64,000 nucleotides of DNA from Terriglobia bacterium (lineage in GTDB: Bacteria > Acidobacteriota > Terriglobia > Terriglobales > Acidobacteriaceae). A program made the translations under genes and the position numbers. The notes under the pieces are model-generated. The model was not told the DNA's origin. It saw only the letters and a program-made list of their open reading frames with translations, and did no database searches. The first letter of the stretch is position 1. Each line of letters starts with the position of its first letter. The DNA is taken from assembly GCA_020072585.1 (NCBI GenBank), contig JAIQGL010000024.1:41132-105131 (forward strand), read 5' to 3'. Positions 35,295 through 44,124 of the stretch are shown here, piece by piece.

Positions 35295-36395
35295 TTAGAA
35301 TTCCACGGGCAGCGACTCCACGCCGCGCAACACCAATCCCTTTTTCCAGCGGATTTTCGTTGCACTTATTGCTAGTTGCAGGTTGGGGAAGCACCGCAGC
35401 AAGGCATTGATCGCGATCTGAGTTTCAAGGCGTGCAAGAGGAGCGCCCATGCAATAGTATATTCCCTGGCCGAAAGCCAGATGGCGGTTATTCTGGCGGG
35501 TGATGTCCAGTGTGTCAGGGTTCTCAAACTGCCGTTCATCTCGGTTGGCGGAAGCGAGTACCACGTACACCAGCCCGCCTCGCGGCACAGTGCTATCAGA
35601 GATCAGTACATCTTCCAACGCATAGCGCTCGGTTGCCGTCTCCACTGGTCCTTCAAAGCGAAGTAGCTCCTCTACAGCGGACTCGACTAGAGAAGGATCG
35701 CGACGCAGCTTCTCCATTTGGTCGGGATGGCGCAGGAGAGCCAGCGTATCGTTGGCGATCAGATTGACTGTGGTTTCATGTCCGGCGATTAACAACAGAA
35801 AAATCATTGACAATAGCTCGTCTTCGTTGAGCTTGTCGCCAGCCTCTTCTGTTTGCACCAACGCGCTGGTGAGATCATCTTGGGGCTTATCGCGGCGCAG
35901 TCTGATGAGTTTGCGAATGTGCCGCAAAAACGCTATCGCTGGGGGAATCGCCCTAACTGCACCCCACTTCGAAGATTGTGAAGAGACGATTGCGCTCGAC
36001 CAACGGTGAAAATTGTGTTGTTCACCCGATGGTACTCCCAACATTTGCGCGATGATCGAGGTTGGTAATGGTAAGGCATACTCTCGCACCAGGTCCATAC
36101 GCCCGCGAGGCTGGACGGCATCGAGCAACTCTTCTGTCAGCGACTCGACCCGCTGGCGCATGTTCTCCACCATCTTCGGCGTAAAAGCCTTGTGCAAAAG
36201 GCCGCGGAGACGTGCGTGGTCGGGATCGTCCACATCCAGCATATTGCGACTGAGTGGCTTGAAAAATGCTGGTGTCCAGGGCTGCTTTTGACCAGTGTTC
36301 AGTTTGTCTTTGGAAAACCGCCTGTCCTTAAGAGCAGAGAGAGCATCGTCATAGCGGGTGATGAGCCACGCTGTCTGGCCATCAGGGAGTTTCAC
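35295..36395 (-). CDS. Cytochrome P450 (bacterial class I type), N-terminus frameshifted
   Basis: The intact frame encodes 366 residues of a heme-thiolate monooxygenase. It shows the I-helix AGHETT motif, the K-helix EELLRF (ExxR), and the heme-binding FGQGIYYCMGAPLAR with the axial Cys. The frame's first codon (GTG, VKLPDGQTAWLITRYDDA) is already inside the protein. About 40 N-terminal residues expected for the family are found in another frame just upstream (36438-36511), so this gene has a one-base frameshift near 36441. Either the gene is inactive or the assembly has an error there. Redox partners are not nearby. Confidence 0.85.
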   Translation of the reverse strand: MKLPDGQTAWLITRYDDALSALKDRRFSKDKLNTGQKQPWTPAFFKPLSRNMLDVDDPDHARLRGLLHKAFTPKMVENMRQRVESLTEELLDAVQPRGRMDLVREYALPLPTSIIAQMLGVPSGEQHNFHRWSSAIVSSQSSKWGAVRAIPPAIAFLRHIRKLIRLRRDKPQDDLTSALVQTEEAGDKLNEDELLSMIFLLLIAGHETTVNLIANDTLALLRHPDQMEKLRRDPSLVESAVEELLRFEGPVETATERYALEDVLISDSTVPRGGLVYVVLASANRDERQFENPDTLDITRQNNRHLAFGQGIYYCMGAPLARLETQIAINALLRCFPNLQLAISATKIRWKKGLVLRGVESLPVEF

Positions 36396-36437
36396 GGGGA
36401 ATACGGGGTGCTCGGCCCGGAGCTGCGCATAAAACGG

Positions 36438-36511
36438 AAAGGATTTGCCTTAAATTGTGGTTTTGAGATGTCAACCGTCTTCAGGGCGCTCGCTTCAGAT
36501 GCTTTGACCAT
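36438..36511 (-). pseudogene. Displaced N-terminal piece of the P450
   Basis: The minus-strand frame from ATG 36511 reads MVKASEASALKTVDISKPQF and KANP, as at the start of a bacterial P450. In the P450 frame the next residues are FPFYAQLRAEHPVFPVKLPD, which join after a single missing base at about 36441. With the correction the protein has about 405 residues, the normal size. Confidence 0.7.
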
Positions 36512-36773
36512 AGGCTCTGCGCTGGGTTCATGACTCTTCCGGTGCGCGGTAAATCCAATCAGAGGGATTGTATACGGCGGATATAGCGAAGCACCATCCT
36601 TACAGTGCAATCGCCCGGTGAGCCAACGGCCCGACATTGACCACGCGCCACTTATGAAACATTTGCAACTCCCTTAGCCACTAATGGGACCGCGCCTGCC
36701 ACAATCCGTCTTGAATAAAGCTTGGTCCATTTCCCTTCAGCGAAGTTAAATCGCATGAAGCGTGGCAATGGCC

Positions 36774-38138
36774 CTATGCGTACTTAATCAGGTTCATGAA
36801 TCCGAAGTCCATGTGAAGCTGAGCATGACAGTGGAATAACGTTAGGCCCGGATTATTGGCAACGAAGTCGATTTCAGCCGTGCTGAAAGGATTAACCAAT
36901 ACAACGTCCTTATGCACGCCTCCCATGAGTTTTCCGGCGAAGTTAGTGATCTCGAAAGTGTGGCGGTGAAGATGCAACGGATGCGTATCGCCACTTTCGT
37001 TGCGGAATACCATGCGATAGCGCTTGCCCTCCCGCACAATGAGGGGATCGGTATCGGGAAATGACTTTCCGTTAATAGTCCAACGATTAAACCGCAGACG
37101 CTCGCCAGGTATTTTTCGAAAGACGAGTTCAAATTTCCCATCAGGATCAGGCGGAATTTGAGTCTTGCCGAATGCGCCGTAGTCCCACGGTTCCTTGGCT
37201 GGTGCAATCCACTGCGGCTCGCCCTTCTGGCCAGCATATTCAATTACCACACCCATCCCTTTTTGCCGTTCATCATCCCCTGTAGCGCCAAAGATCCATA
37301 CTCCGGGTTGCTTCATCTCTACAATGGCGTCAATGCGCTCTGTGACTCCGATCTGAAGGATATTTACGGCGCGCGGCGTGAGCACCGGATTGCCGTCGAG
37401 GGCAATAACCTGAAACTGGTGCCCCGGCAGTGCAATCTTAAGATCATCAGTCGCGCTTGCATTGAGCAACCTGAAGAGGACTCTTTCTCCAGTGCGAACT
37501 CGTATAGGCTCACCGTGGCCCAGCATCTTCCCATTGAAGCTGGCGTATTGATACGAGATTTCCAGGCCATTATTTGGCGGTCCCATGTGGACTGCTGTGG
37601 AAGGCTCCCATTGGTGAATTGCCAGAAATACTTCGCGGTCATAATTTCCCGGTTCACTCTTCGGTTCTATATAGAGGAATCCGAACTGTCCACTGTACAT
37701 TCCTTTTGTGAGGTCGGCACCGGCTGCATTGTGAGTGTGGTACAACCTTGTACCGGCTGGTTTAGGAACAAACGTATATCGGCGCTGTCCATGCGCTGGA
37801 ACCGGAGGCGTACCTTCCTCAGCGGCTCCATCCACTTCGGCTGGCAGCATCAAGCCATGCCAGTGCACAAGTTCGTCGACATTCGTGTCGTTAAACACAT
37901 CCACCATTGTCGAAACTCCTTCGTGCATGCGCAGTAGCGGACCCGGCACTGTGCCGTTGTAACCGACAGTTTTCACGATCTTGCCCGGCGCAAGCTCTAC
38001 GGAAACGGGAGCAATGCGGAGTGTGAAGTCTGGTTTAGCGGCAGTGTGCATCGCCTCGGTAAGATTCGGAAAAAGAGCGTGCGCACCCGCTTGAAGGGCA
38101 ATCGCGCTTGTTGCGGTTAAGAACTGCCTTCGATCCAC
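36774..38138 (-). CDS. Multicopper oxidase (laccase-like), Tat-exported
   Basis: The 454-residue protein starts at GTG with GAGGAGG upstream. The N-terminal MDRRQFLTATSAIALQAGAHA is a twin-arginine signal, consistent with export of a folded copper protein. All four copper-ligand motifs are present: HWHG, YHTHN, HPLHLHRH and HCHAQLHMDFGFM (type 1 site with axial Met). It likely oxidises phenolics, metals or Cu(I) in the periplasm. It has three cupredoxin-like parts and normal length. It is not obviously in an operon, with ChrA following on the same strand 149 bases on. Confidence 0.9.
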   Translation of the reverse strand: MDRRQFLTATSAIALQAGAHALFPNLTEAMHTAAKPDFTLRIAPVSVELAPGKIVKTVGYNGTVPGPLLRMHEGVSTMVDVFNDTNVDELVHWHGLMLPAEVDGAAEEGTPPVPAHGQRRYTFVPKPAGTRLYHTHNAAGADLTKGMYSGQFGFLYIEPKSEPGNYDREVFLAIHQWEPSTAVHMGPPNNGLEISYQYASFNGKMLGHGEPIRVRTGERVLFRLLNASATDDLKIALPGHQFQVIALDGNPVLTPRAVNILQIGVTERIDAIVEMKQPGVWIFGATGDDERQKGMGVVIEYAGQKGEPQWIAPAKEPWDYGAFGKTQIPPDPDGKFELVFRKIPGERLRFNRWTINGKSFPDTDPLIVREGKRYRMVFRNESGDTHPLHLHRHTFEITNFAGKLMGGVHKDVVLVNPFSTAEIDFVANNPGLTLFHCHAQLHMDFGFMNLIKYA

Positions 38139-38286
38139 GTTGCCTCCTCGCCACCGGTCTTGAGATAAATGATTTTACTTTAGCGGTTCGCCACAAGCTG
38201 CGAATCAGCGCGCTCCAGCACCGCCAACGTCACGCACGGAGACAACTGAGTCTTGTCGTTCTCCATGCTTCTGTGAGTTTGATGCT

Positions 38287-39477
38287 CTAACCAAGTCCTC
38301 TTGCAGCTAACAATCCGAGAATGCCTCCGGCGAGAATCAGCCAGCTTGTGTTGATTTTGAAGCGAATCAAAGCAATTAAGCTCAATATAGCAAGGGCACC
38401 TGTAGTCACGTCAATGATCGCGGCCTTCCCCAGGTGCCAGGTAACCACAACCATCAAGGCCAAAGCGCCGACATTTACACCGTCAAGGAACGCGCCAAAG
38501 ACTGGAGACCTCCGCAGTCGCGGAACGAGAGGACCGATGACGGCGATGAACAAAAAAGACGGAAGAAAAATGCCGGTTGTCGCTACAACAGCTCCAGGAG
38601 TTCCGCCGAGCAAGTAGCCAATGAAGGTCGCGGTGGTGAAGACCGGTCCCGGCGTTACCTGTCCAACTGCAATGGCGTCGAGCAATTGCTTATCTGTGAG
38701 CCAGTGAAATCTGACGACAAGATCAGTACGGAGCAATGCCAGGAGAACATAGCCGCTTCCAAACAGGACCGCGCCAACTTTCAGAAAGAACAGGAATAGG
38801 GGCAAAAGACCGAATGGCGCTGCTGTTCCTAAAGTTCCAGTTAACGACAGCAGGGGGTTTTGTGGCAGTAAAGACAACGCTTTGGATCGGAAGGATTTGA
38901 ATCCTGCTGCTTCCTTGGCGGCGAGCACAATCATTCCCGCACCGAAAAGAACCAGTAGAACGTTCAGGCCAAATGTATTGGCCAATATGGCTAAGACACC
39001 AATTAGAGCCAATACCCTAGTCTTGACCGCAGCGCGAGCCAAATTCCATATTGCTTGCAGTACGACGGCGACCATGACCCCTTTCACGCCGTATAAGACT
39101 GCGGCAGCTTGCGGCAGAGTTCCATACCTCACGTAGAGCCAAGCGAGGATCAGGGTCAAAAGCGCCGCTGGGAAAATGAAGCAGATACCGCCGACCAGCA
39201 ATCCCGGCCATCCTGCCACCCGATAGCCAATCTGAATCGCCATTTGGGTCGAATTTGGACCCGGAATCAAATTGACAACGCCGAGGAGATCTAAGAATTG
39301 CTCATGCGTCAGCCAATTACGGCGACGGACAACTTCCTCCTCCATCAACGCGATATGCGCTGCGGGGCCTCCGAAAGCCGTGGTTCCGAGACGGACGTAC
39401 AGGAGCGCGAGTTCACGCAGTAGCCTTGGCTTCGGTACCGATCGTCCGTCACTCACGACTTCTTGGGTGACTGCCAT
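38287..39477 (-). CDS. chrA: Chromate transporter (ChrA, two-domain)
   Basis: This 396-residue membrane protein has two homologous CHR domains. The N-terminal one contains FGGPAAHIALMEEEVVRRRN and NLIPGPNSTQMAIQIGY; the C-terminal one contains FGSGYVLLALLRTDLV and VGQVTPGPVFTTATFIGYLL. The PGP motif in each is diagnostic. It probably exports chromate or a related oxyanion by proton exchange. MAVTQEV at 39477 is preferred over the Met 17 codons upstream, although no clear ribosome site is visible at either. No chrB regulator lies next to it. Confidence 0.9.
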   Translation of the reverse strand: MAVTQEVVSDGRSVPKPRLLRELALLYVRLGTTAFGGPAAHIALMEEEVVRRRNWLTHEQFLDLLGVVNLIPGPNSTQMAIQIGYRVAGWPGLLVGGICFIFPAALLTLILAWLYVRYGTLPQAAAVLYGVKGVMVAVVLQAIWNLARAAVKTRVLALIGVLAILANTFGLNVLLVLFGAGMIVLAAKEAAGFKSFRSKALSLLPQNPLLSLTGTLGTAAPFGLLPLFLFFLKVGAVLFGSGYVLLALLRTDLVVRFHWLTDKQLLDAIAVGQVTPGPVFTTATFIGYLLGGTPGAVVATTGIFLPSFLFIAVIGPLVPRLRRSPVFGAFLDGVNVGALALMVVVTWHLGKAAIIDVTTGALAILSLIALIRFKINTSWLILAGGILGLLAARGLG

Positions 39478-39619
39478 ATCGTCAACATGGGAACGCGATA
39501 GCCTACAGGCCAGCAACAGTAAGGTCAACGTAAACCAGAACCATGTTTTTCACTGGGCACACCTGGCTTCGGAAGTCAAAGAGGAAGCAACTTGAATTAC
39601 CAAATCATGGTGAGACGGC

Positions 39620-40864
39620 TCAGTGAACCCAACTTAACCAAATAATCCCCCATGCGAGCGTGACTAGTGTTAGCGGCAGCCCGAGCCGAAAATATTCGCG
39701 GAAACCGATATGCACATCCGGGCTGGCCCGTTCCGCGACGATGATATTGGCCACGGAACCCGTGATGGTCAGGTTTCCTGCCAAGGTGCTCGACATGGCG
39801 AGTGTCAGCCAGCCGGTATGGGGATCTGGGAAACCTGGAACAAGCGATTTCAGCAGCACTACAGCCGGCACGTTGCTCACGACATTCGACAACAGGGCTG
39901 TTAAGGAAGAATAGATCCAGATGCGATGCAGGTTCCACGCGACAAATGGCCGCAGCAGGTTGGCTGTAAGTCCGGCCCGTTCCGCCCCACCCACGATAAT
40001 GAAGAGTCCTGTGAAAAAGACGAGCAATCCCCAGTCAACTTCGTCATAAACGCGACGCGGCTCCGTGGTGCGTGTGATCAGGAGGGCGGCCGCCCCAACC
40101 GCGGCCATGATTGCAGGGGGTGCACCCGCTAGAAAACCTACTAGCACAATGGCAAGGACCACGACCGGCTTCATTTTGGGACGATGGTGTTCTACTTCAA
40201 GGCTGTTCGAGATTTGAAGTTTGGTGCCAGGGTCCACATGGCGAAGATACATCCAATGGACCAGAGCCCAGTCCACAAACAATCCAACCACGGCAACAGG
40301 GCCAAGGTGCGCAAGAAAACTGACGTAAGGGATCTGGGACACGGAGCCAATGAGCATGTTCTGTGGATTGCCCGTAATAGTGGCTACGCTCCCAATATTC
40401 GACGCAGTCGCCAGAGCGAGTAAATAGGGAATGGGCTTCAGAGCCAATCGTCGCGTGACCTTAATAATGAAAGGCGTCATGACCAGACAGACGATGTCGT
40501 TTACCAGAAAGGCGGACAAGATGCCGCTCGTAAAGACCACAGTCGCAAGGAGTTGGTGCGCATTCAGTCGAAGGACCGTAATTTCAGCGATCCAATCGAA
40601 GAAGGCACCGAAGTGCAAGTTCGCCACAATCAGCATCATCGAGAACAGCAGGACGATAGTAGAAAAATCAATTGCGCGAAGGGCTTCCTGGGCACTCATG
40701 ATGCGAAACGCCACCATGATAACCGCCCCGATGATGGCGGCGCCCGGACGATCAATTTTCAACCCCGGGAATTTTCCAAGGGCAAAGACGAAGTAGCTCG
40801 CGAAGAAGATGACATAAGCGGCCAGGATGCGGGCATCGGAGAGCATCGCCGGATTTATCTGCAT
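39620..40864 (-). CDS. SLC13/ArsB-NhaD superfamily permease
   Basis: This 414-residue permease has about 11 transmembrane helices. The motifs FLVNDIVCLVMTPFIIKVTR and ATASNIGSVATITGNPQNML in the first half, and the matching NVVSNVPAVVLLKSL and STLAGNLTITGSVANIIVAE in the second, form the repeated re-entrant loops of the ion-transporter superfamily. Candidates are anion import, arsenite export or Na/H exchange; these cannot be separated here. It lies 143 bases upstream of chrA on the same strand, so the two might share oxyanion-related regulation. Confidence 0.8.
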   Translation of the reverse strand: MQINPAMLSDARILAAYVIFFASYFVFALGKFPGLKIDRPGAAIIGAVIMVAFRIMSAQEALRAIDFSTIVLLFSMMLIVANLHFGAFFDWIAEITVLRLNAHQLLATVVFTSGILSAFLVNDIVCLVMTPFIIKVTRRLALKPIPYLLALATASNIGSVATITGNPQNMLIGSVSQIPYVSFLAHLGPVAVVGLFVDWALVHWMYLRHVDPGTKLQISNSLEVEHHRPKMKPVVVLAIVLVGFLAGAPPAIMAAVGAAALLITRTTEPRRVYDEVDWGLLVFFTGLFIIVGGAERAGLTANLLRPFVAWNLHRIWIYSSLTALLSNVVSNVPAVVLLKSLVPGFPDPHTGWLTLAMSSTLAGNLTITGSVANIIVAERASPDVHIGFREYFRLGLPLTLVTLAWGIIWLSWVH

Positions 40865-40983
40865 CGTAACCGCTGCCTCATGAGTGTCTGAGTATGAGCT
40901 TAAAGCATGGCTCGGCCTCGCTGAAGAAATTCTCGGCGTTCATTACTCCCGTAATAAACAGTTGCGGTGCCCCAGGATTCAGC

Positions 40984-41247
40984 TCAGGTGAGGCATGGGG
41001 GCTTCTTCGGGCCGAAAGCCATGCGATTCCTGAACAGGTACGCGATCATAAGTGTTGCAATCGGCAGCCCAATCAAAGTCCTCCACTCCCGGAGAAAAAA
41101 GGCATTGAATGTGTCGCCGAGCAGGTTGATGCCAAGAATGCTGATAGCCGTCCAATAGCCCCAATGCTGACGGTGCCACAGTCCCAACGCAGCTGCAGCG
41201 CACGCCACGCAAACCATGGACATCAGGAGTACGGCCCAGAGTCCCAT
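40984..41247 (-). CDS. Small membrane protein, probably 5'-broken
   Basis: From ATG 41247 the 87-residue product has three hydrophobic helices (MGLWAVLLMSMVCVACAAAA and others). The same frame stays open and clearly coding upstream to 41373 (FFFVFGALASGIAAFILLLP then GTPLDALWRLNPH), where an in-frame TGA (41374-41376) precedes it with no usable start in between. The real protein was therefore probably about 130 residues with four helices and has lost its start by a frameshift near 41375. Function is unknown. Confidence 0.55.
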   Translation of the reverse strand: MGLWAVLLMSMVCVACAAAALGLWHRQHWGYWTAISILGINLLGDTFNAFFLREWRTLIGLPIATLMIAYLFRNRMAFGPKKPPCLT

Positions 41248-41584
41248 TGGCGCGGAGCCCTCGCGTGCGTGTGGGTTCAGGCGCCAGAGGGCATCGAGGG
41301 GAGTGCCGGGCAGGAGCAGGATAAAAGCTGCAATCCCAGAGGCAAGTGCGCCAAAGACGAAAAAGAAAACCGCTCACACTGCAACTTGCACCTCATTTCG
41401 GAAATGCTCAGTCCAGCAGGGATTGTCCACCGCCAGACGAGCAGACTACTCCTTCTTAAAGAATCCTGGAACATTGGCGGCAAACGTGAGAGTCAAGACC
41501 ATGAGAGAGACGGAGGAAGGTGTCTGCCGCAAGATTTACAAGCTATTAACTCGATTCTTCTAAATCGCTAGAGTGAGAGGGTAG

Positions 41585-41700
41585 CATTCTCCACCATGAC
41601 ATCCGATAAACACGTTTGTTTACAATTATTTGACGGGTTGAACTCATACAGACGAAACGGGGCGTTTAATCGTAATACGTTGAAACTAAATGGTTTAAGT
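41585..41700 (+). repeat. Dispersed repeat R2, copy 3 (diverged)
   Basis: It starts ATTCTCCACCAT like copy 2, then GATAAACACGTTTGTTTACA (diverged), and ends AAATGGTTTAAGT directly before R1 copy B. The same order R2 then GGCGGAGAGG occurs at 33241-33386. Confidence 0.65.
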
Positions 41701-41879
41701 GGCGGAGAGGGAGGGATTCTACCTACCTCAAATTTCGCAAGTTATTGATTTCCGGCAACATAGGCCCAAATACGCATAAATACAGGACATTCCGTGCTTT
41801 CCGCCCTGTCTGCCCTTTCCGCCCTGTCTGCCCAGTAGAACCAATTTCCGTGTTTTATGGACAGGATGGACAGGAAGCG
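41701..41879 (+). repeat. Dispersed repeat R1, copy B (left border of accessory island)
   Basis: This 179-bp sequence matches 3500-3676 with only scattered differences. It starts GGCGGAGAGGGAGGGATTCT (reverse complement AATCCCTCCCTCTCCGCC, tRNA-Ser-like), has the same internal duplication of TTTCCGCCCTGTCTGCCC, and ends ATGGACAGGATGGACAGGAAG. Everything to its right looks accessory. Confidence 0.85.
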
Positions 41880-41971
41880 TACTCTCGCTCATAAAAACAA
41901 CAAGCGCTCTAAAAACCGACCAGATCACGGCGAGAGATTATTTTGAAGCACAGGTGCGAGTTGCGAAGCGT

Positions 41972-42352
41972 TCACTCGTCGTCGTGGTTTCCCCACATGT
42001 GACCGCCATTACACCTGTGGGATCGGCCATAGGGGTCTTTCTTATTATCCTCGTGACCGCGAATTCGCAAACACATTCCAGAGCACTGTCGATCATCATA
42101 ACCCTCGATGCAGCACGCCTCTCCGCACAATGGAAGCTCTGGTGTTGTCTCCACCGTCAGCACAACTTGCTGTGCAAGTTCAACGGCGCGATCAATGATT
42201 TGTTGCGGGAGCACTAGATGCCCGGCCCACTTTTTGGGTCTCGCCCTCGTCAACTCTGATTGCAAAATAATTGCAGTAACGGTTGCGATCAAATTTGTTT
42301 TGTCCTCTTTGCGTGGAGCCACACATTCTTGTTTTGTATCGGAGTTTGGCAT
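41972..42352 (-). CDS. Hypothetical protein with Cys/His-rich C-terminus
   Basis: The 126-residue product has a helical middle (QQIIDRAVELAQQVVLTVET) and a C-terminal segment rich in Cys and His (LCGEACCIEGYDDRQCSGMC, then HRCNGGHMWGNHDDE) that could bind metal. The ATG at 42352 lacks a clear ribosome site, and competing plus-strand frames overlap it. Amino-acid pattern favours the minus frame. Function is unknown. Confidence 0.45.
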   Translation of the reverse strand: MPNSDTKQECVAPRKEDKTNLIATVTAIILQSELTRARPKKWAGHLVLPQQIIDRAVELAQQVVLTVETTPELPLCGEACCIEGYDDRQCSGMCLRIRGHEDNKKDPYGRSHRCNGGHMWGNHDDE

Positions 42353-42687
42353 AATCGTTCTGCCAATGACCGTAGCATTGAAACCCAAGTTGTCAATGGC
42401 GAAAAGCTGTGGAAAAACCTGCCTTCCAAAAGACATCGGGTCCCTGACAGCAATTCTGAGTATTTGCAGATATACGGTGACGTTATCTTTCTAGGTGTCC
42501 CAAAGCATAATCCCCTGTGTGAAAGAAAACAGCAGCGTCAACCAATGAATAGAGCTATGCTGGTTGCAGCCTCAATCATTGCTGCGATTGGTTTGCGGGG
42601 CGAGAAAGTATGGAGCCTTCTCCAAAGCAACCTTAACTGTGCGATTCAATTGGCAAGAATGGTTTTAAAAAAGTGGAGAAATGAAAG
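42353..42687. other. Gap without a supported gene
   Basis: No ribosome site, repeat or hairpin stands out. The plus-strand frames crossing it are unconvincing. It probably contains the divergent promoters for 42352 and 42688. Confidence 0.3.
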
Positions 42688-43497
42688 ATGGAGCAAAACG
42701 GGCTTTCGATCAAATTCGATTTCAACGAAAACAAAGAGCGCGAAAAGCAACTCATGCCGTTGTGCTTAGCAGTATGGAATGAGTTTGAGCTTTCATCCGA
42801 GCGGATATATGTCTATGTCGCACAGACAGAGGAATTCGATTTCACAGAACCGCGAAGCCTGAATTACCAGGGCAAATATTTTCGCGGGATTCAAATCGGT
42901 TCTGAAGACTTCCACAATCTTCCTCCGCACATGCTCAAGTGCGTGTATCGGCCCATTACTGAATTTATGGATGATGATGTGTCCCTTGAGGACACGCTTG
43001 CTTACGAGAATTTTGTTTATATTCGCAATGGCACTTGTACTGAATCAGTCGGCTTTGTGCTGACCTTGGCTCATGAGCTTCAGCATGTCACCCAAAGATG
43101 CAAGACTCGTAAAATTCTGTTTGCGAACTCACTTCTTTTCCACAATCTGGCGAAAACCCTCGATCCATATACAACGCTCACGGCCATAGATATTCCATCG
43201 GAACAGGATGCCAATATCGTCTCGAAGCGCATTGGAGAGAAAATATTTGGACCGGAGTTGGTGCGTAAGTATGCTGACTCCCAAATCAAGTCATTCGAAG
43301 ATATGAGCCGATATGGTCATAGCGGCGCCCACGCAGAACTCATTAGGTGGCAATTCTTCCAGCGGTGTGACTCATCAGTTCCGTATGATTTACAGGCGAA
43401 GACAATTCCATTTTTCGAGCAATACAAAGCGAAAATAACGGTTGCATTAGCGAAGAATTACGGATTGGACATCAGTCAAGAACAGTGGTGGGCTTAG
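42688..43497 (+). CDS. Putative zinc metallopeptidase-like protein (HExxH)
   Basis: This 269-residue protein contains LTLAHELQHVTQ, an HExxH site (His129, Glu130, His133). A downstream IPSEQDANIVSKR (Glu172) could be the third zinc ligand, as in gluzincin-like and ImmA-like proteases. No signal peptide or membrane helix is seen, so it would be cytoplasmic. The ATG at 42688 (MEQNGLSIKFDFNENKEREK) follows a purine-rich AGAAATGAAAG. Family not recognised; peptidase activity is inferred from the motif. Confidence 0.55.
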   Translation: MEQNGLSIKFDFNENKEREKQLMPLCLAVWNEFELSSERIYVYVAQTEEFDFTEPRSLNYQGKYFRGIQIGSEDFHNLPPHMLKCVYRPITEFMDDDVSLEDTLAYENFVYIRNGTCTESVGFVLTLAHELQHVTQRCKTRKILFANSLLFHNLAKTLDPYTTLTAIDIPSEQDANIVSKRIGEKIFGPELVRKYADSQIKSFEDMSRYGHSGAHAELIRWQFFQRCDSSVPYDLQAKTIPFFEQYKAKITVALAKNYGLDISQEQWWA

Positions 43498-43520
43498 CAC
43501 ATAGCCGATATTCGAAATAA

Positions 43521-43886
43521 ATGGGGCGCTTACGAGACATCTTGCGTTGGAGCGTCGAACATTGGTCGGTCATCGCCAGTGTCATAGGCTTTGGCGGATG
43601 GATTCTTACGCTACGCTCGAAACAACAGGCACTAAAGCAGGTTAAGAACGAAAAAGACATTGATTCCAAAGTTATCGAAGCTTTGGAAAACCGCCAGCCG
43701 CCATCGCAAATAATGACAGGCGCGGGAGAGGTCGTCGTTTGGGCTCAAGAATTAGCCGATTACTTGTCTTTGGATAAGGACGAGGTTTTTGACAGTCTGG
43801 AACGGTTGGAAAATGCAGGCAGAGTACGGAGGTCAGACGGTAATATGCAAAACTCCGCGCCTCGATGGAACATAATACGGCGGTAA
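43521..43886 (+). CDS. Small membrane-anchored winged-helix-like protein
   Basis: This 121-residue protein has one transmembrane helix near the N-terminus (WSVIASVIGFGGWILTL, about residues 15-31), a short charged linker, and a C-terminal segment (VVVWAQELADYLSLDKDEVF then DSLERLENAGRV) that looks like a winged helix. It follows the HExxH gene by 23 bases on the same strand. Function is unknown; membrane-tethered DNA or protein binding is possible. Confidence 0.5.
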   Translation: MGRLRDILRWSVEHWSVIASVIGFGGWILTLRSKQQALKQVKNEKDIDSKVIEALENRQPPSQIMTGAGEVVVWAQELADYLSLDKDEVFDSLERLENAGRVRRSDGNMQNSAPRWNIIRR

Positions 43887-44124
43887 GGCGGGACCCGACT
43901 ATAAGCTCAGGATAAACCCAGTAGAGACGAGTCGGCGAAGTCTCAATCCAAGCGTAACCCTTTCGATCCTTCCGGACTGATCTCTACGCAGTCGACTATG
44001 ACCCATTCGCTGGAAAACGCCGAAGGGTCAACCGCCTATTGCTGGCACTCTGTACGTGCTACAATACATCCCTTCATTCATCACCTTCCCCCTTGGACTT
44101 TCGAGAATAGCGAGGTTTCGCGTC

